Of a stretch of 6,001 nucleotides of DNA, positions 4,849-6,001 are shown piece after piece. This DNA is from Dialister sp. UBA734 (lineage in GTDB: Bacteria > Bacillota > Negativicutes > Veillonellales > Dialisteraceae). The notes under the pieces are model-generated. The model ran no database searches. It was not told the DNA's origin and was given only the letters and a program-made list of their open reading frames with translations. The DNA lies in assembly GCA_002297935.1 (NCBI GenBank), contig DBLC01000142.1:3155-9155 (forward strand), given 5' to 3'. How positions within the stretch are numbered: position 1 is the stretch's first letter; each line of letters opens with the position of its first letter. Position numbers and translations under genes: made by a program.

Positions 4849-5829
4849 ATGGCATTTTTACAAATTATTTCAGATAATATTCTTCCCCTGCTGGTTTTCG
4901 TGGGCATTGGCTATTTCTGCGACAAGAAATTCAAAGTAGACATCCAGTCCTTAAATAAACTGACCTTTTACATCGTTCTGCCCAGTTTCATTTTCTACAG
5001 CATTTACGTAGCAAAAATCGACGTCACTCTTTTCAACGTATTTATTCTTGCTTTTGTGCAAATGTTCCTCATCGGCTTCATCGCCTGGTGTTTTGGGAAA
5101 ATGCGCGGCATGAGCGTTGCCAAAATTGAAGCCTTAAAGAACGGTACCATGTTTTCCAATAACGGAAATATCGGTATCGCTCTGATTGCTCTGGTTTTCG
5201 GCAATGCCCCCTACGTCATCAATGGCGAAACGCCCTACTTGGCCGAAGCCAGCGCCTGCGCCACCATCCTTCTGGTGCAGATGAATATGTCCCTCAATAC
5301 TTTGGGCCTTTACCAGGCAGGAAAAGGGAAATTAACGCCCCGGGATGCCCTGGCTGTGGTTTTCCACATGCCGGTCATTTATACCTTGGTGACAGTCTTT
5401 ACCATCAAATTTACCGGCATCATTGACATGACATCTCTCTTCATCTGGCCGGTCTTCCAGAATTGCGCCAACGCCTTGGTGGCTATCGTCATGATTGCCC
5501 TGGGCATGCAAATCCATCGCAGTCAGATTTCCTTCAAAGACATGGATACCTGGCTGGGCTGCTTCATCCGCCTGGTAGTAGGCCCCCTTTGCGGCTACCT
5601 TCTGATTCAACTTGCTGGTATGATAGGCGTGGACTTCTCTCCCGTAATCAAACAGACCATCCTCATCATGGCTTCCGTCCCTGGCGCCGTCAACTCCGTA
5701 CTCTACGCCGTGGAATTCCACAACTGCGAAGACTTCGCCACCGAACTGGTCATGATGAGCACCTTCCTCTCCTGCATCACAATGACCGCTACGATTTACG
5801 CGGCAAGGATTCTGTTCCCGATTGGATAG
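4849..5829 (+). CDS. AEC family transporter, second of tandem pair
   Basis: A 326-aa integral membrane protein of the same AEC family. Its ATG follows AAGGAGG (4835-4841) by 7 bases, and that site overlaps the stop of the first gene, so the two are co-transcribed and probably translationally coupled. Motifs: FSNNGNIGIAL (102-112), NGETPYL (125-131), IHR (222-224), ASVPGAVNSVLYAVEF (275-290) and a shared C-terminal ARILFP. By hand count 54 of the first 131 residues match the upstream paralogue without gaps; the variable part is about 54-100 and the middle loop around 155-165 (AGKGKLTPRD here, IRSDSDKRIH there). This points to old duplication and possible divergence of substrate. The TAG stop is followed at once by the repeat element at 5830. 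Confidence 0.93.
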   Translation: MAFLQIISDNILPLLVFVGIGYFCDKKFKVDIQSLNKLTFYIVLPSFIFYSIYVAKIDVTLFNVFILAFVQMFLIGFIAWCFGKMRGMSVAKIEALKNGTMFSNNGNIGIALIALVFGNAPYVINGETPYLAEASACATILLVQMNMSLNTLGLYQAGKGKLTPRDALAVVFHMPVIYTLVTVFTIKFTGIIDMTSLFIWPVFQNCANALVAIVMIALGMQIHRSQISFKDMDTWLGCFIRLVVGPLCGYLLIQLAGMIGVDFSPVIKQTILIMASVPGAVNSVLYAVEFHNCEDFATELVMMSTFLSCITMTATIYAARILFPIG

Positions 5830-5837
5830 TTAGAAGA

Positions 5838-5865
5838 GTGCGTAATGCGAAGTGCGTAGTGCGTA
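5838..5865. repeat. Heptamer array (GTGCGTA, 4 units)
   Basis: GTGCGTA (5838-5844), ATGCGAA (5845-5851), then two GTGCGTA (5852-5858, 5859-5865). The same heptamer starts the three-unit run at 3527-3547 inside the other element copy. Here it lies within 10-40 bp of the AEC operon stop codon. Confidence 0.8.
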
Positions 5866-5874
5866 ATGAAGGTG

Positions 5875-5900
5875 GCGGCGCACAACTTATAAAGCGCCGC
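5875..5900. repeat. Conserved hairpin, copy 2 (GCGGCGC/GCGCCGC)
   Basis: GCGGCGC (5875-5881) pairs perfectly with GCGCCGC (5894-5900) around a 12-base loop that also begins ACAA. Compared with the copy at 3550-3576, the second pair is flipped from G-C to C-G with pairing kept. No T-run follows directly. Confidence 0.75.
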
Positions 5901-5909
5901 AAAGTATAA

Positions 5910-5970
5910 AAAATAAAACGGTATGTATACTAACAGATGAGTTACATTAGCATACATACCGTTTTATTTT
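5910..5970. terminator. Bidirectional terminator-like hairpin after AEC operon
   Basis: Arms at 5910-5928 and 5952-5970 (19 bases each, perfect complements, core CGGTATGTAT) enclose a 23-base loop with a possible extra CTAA/TTAG stem (5930-5933, 5947-5950). The 3' arm ends in GTTTTATTTT, and the other strand likewise ends in T-rich sequence, so it could stop transcription both ways. It lies about 80 bp past the AEC stop and is the centre of the inverted repeat element. Confidence 0.7.
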
Positions 5971-6001
5971 ATAAATGGAGTATTGGGGCGCTATATGAAT
6001 T

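Larger units (their letters stand above)
5830..6001. mobile_element. Second copy of the intergenic element, cut by window end
   Basis: It starts one base after the stop codon of the second AEC gene. Its left part matches 3519-3610: TTAGAANAGTGCGTA, heptamers, the GnGGCGCACAA hairpin and TATAAAAAATAAAA. Its right part is the reverse complement of the same module: on the minus strand 6001-5952 reads AATTCATATAGCGCC... then AAAATAAAACGGTATGTAT, matching 5884-5928. The copy is thus a large imperfect palindrome centred near 5940, with its right arm leaving the window. No gene is seen in it. Confidence 0.5.

Noticed and set aside
5332..5721. 129-codon minus-strand frame opposite the second AEC gene
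   Set aside because: It is antisense to conserved AEC motifs and resembles no known protein.

Overview
The window holds four complete protein-coding genes: murG and an amino acid permease on the minus strand, then two tandem AEC-family permeases on the plus strand. They are separated by long intergenic spacers unusually rich in repeats. Clear Shine-Dalgarno sites (GGAGGAG, AAGGAGG, GGTGA), sigma70/sigmaA-type promoter boxes and a peptidoglycan gene show a bacterium. Moderate-GC genes with AT-rich, repeat-laden spacers and organic/amino-acid permeases fit a Firmicute, perhaps a Negativicute of the Acidaminococcaceae type, but no marker here settles the taxon.

Layout, left to right. 1-223: gene-poor edge with a 9-bp hairpin, a 9-bp tandem array (CCTTTTTAA) and a run of heptamers that ends exactly on the murG stop codon. 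224-1333 (-): murG, the lipid II-forming GlcNAc transferase. 1334-1711: a 378-bp spacer with a second 9-bp array (GGTTCTTAG/GGTTCTCAA), a long compound hairpin, three ~56-bp degenerate direct repeats, another heptamer block and the rho-independent terminator of the permease. 1712-3127 (-): an AAT/ProY-like amino acid permease with a good promoter and a ~180-nt leader. 3128-3867: a 740-bp divergent spacer with the permease leader and promoter, an AT-rich palindromic stretch, a ~268-bp MITE-like element with inverted heptamer-rich ends, and a heptamer array just before the next ribosome-binding site. 3868-4836 and 4849-5829 (+): two paralogous AEC transporters, 12 bp apart, clearly one operon. 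5830-6001: a second, partly divergent copy of the intergenic element, starting directly after the last stop codon, containing the operon's terminator-like hairpin and running off the window.

How the genes relate. murG is normally embedded in the dcw cell-wall cluster next to ftsW and murC. Here its upstream neighbour is a permease closed by its own terminator, so murG must have its own promoter. A plausible one has its -35 box inside the 9-bp tandem array. The two AEC proteins are diverged duplicates (about 41% identical over the first 131 residues by hand count) and probably export or import small organic anions; the substrate cannot be read from sequence. The permease and AEC operon are divergent but lie about 740 bp apart, with the repeat element between them, so they need not be co-regulated.

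The most unusual content is the repeat system. At least seven separate blocks are built on a strict 7-bp period (families CYARYCM, GTGCGTA, GTTRACK), and two flank a shared hairpin module (GnGGCGC...GCGCCnC) whose two copies differ by a compensatory base pair. This looks like a dispersed, structured, non-autonomous intergenic element family. It resembles the heptanucleotide STRRs of cyanobacteria in form, but I see no transposase here.
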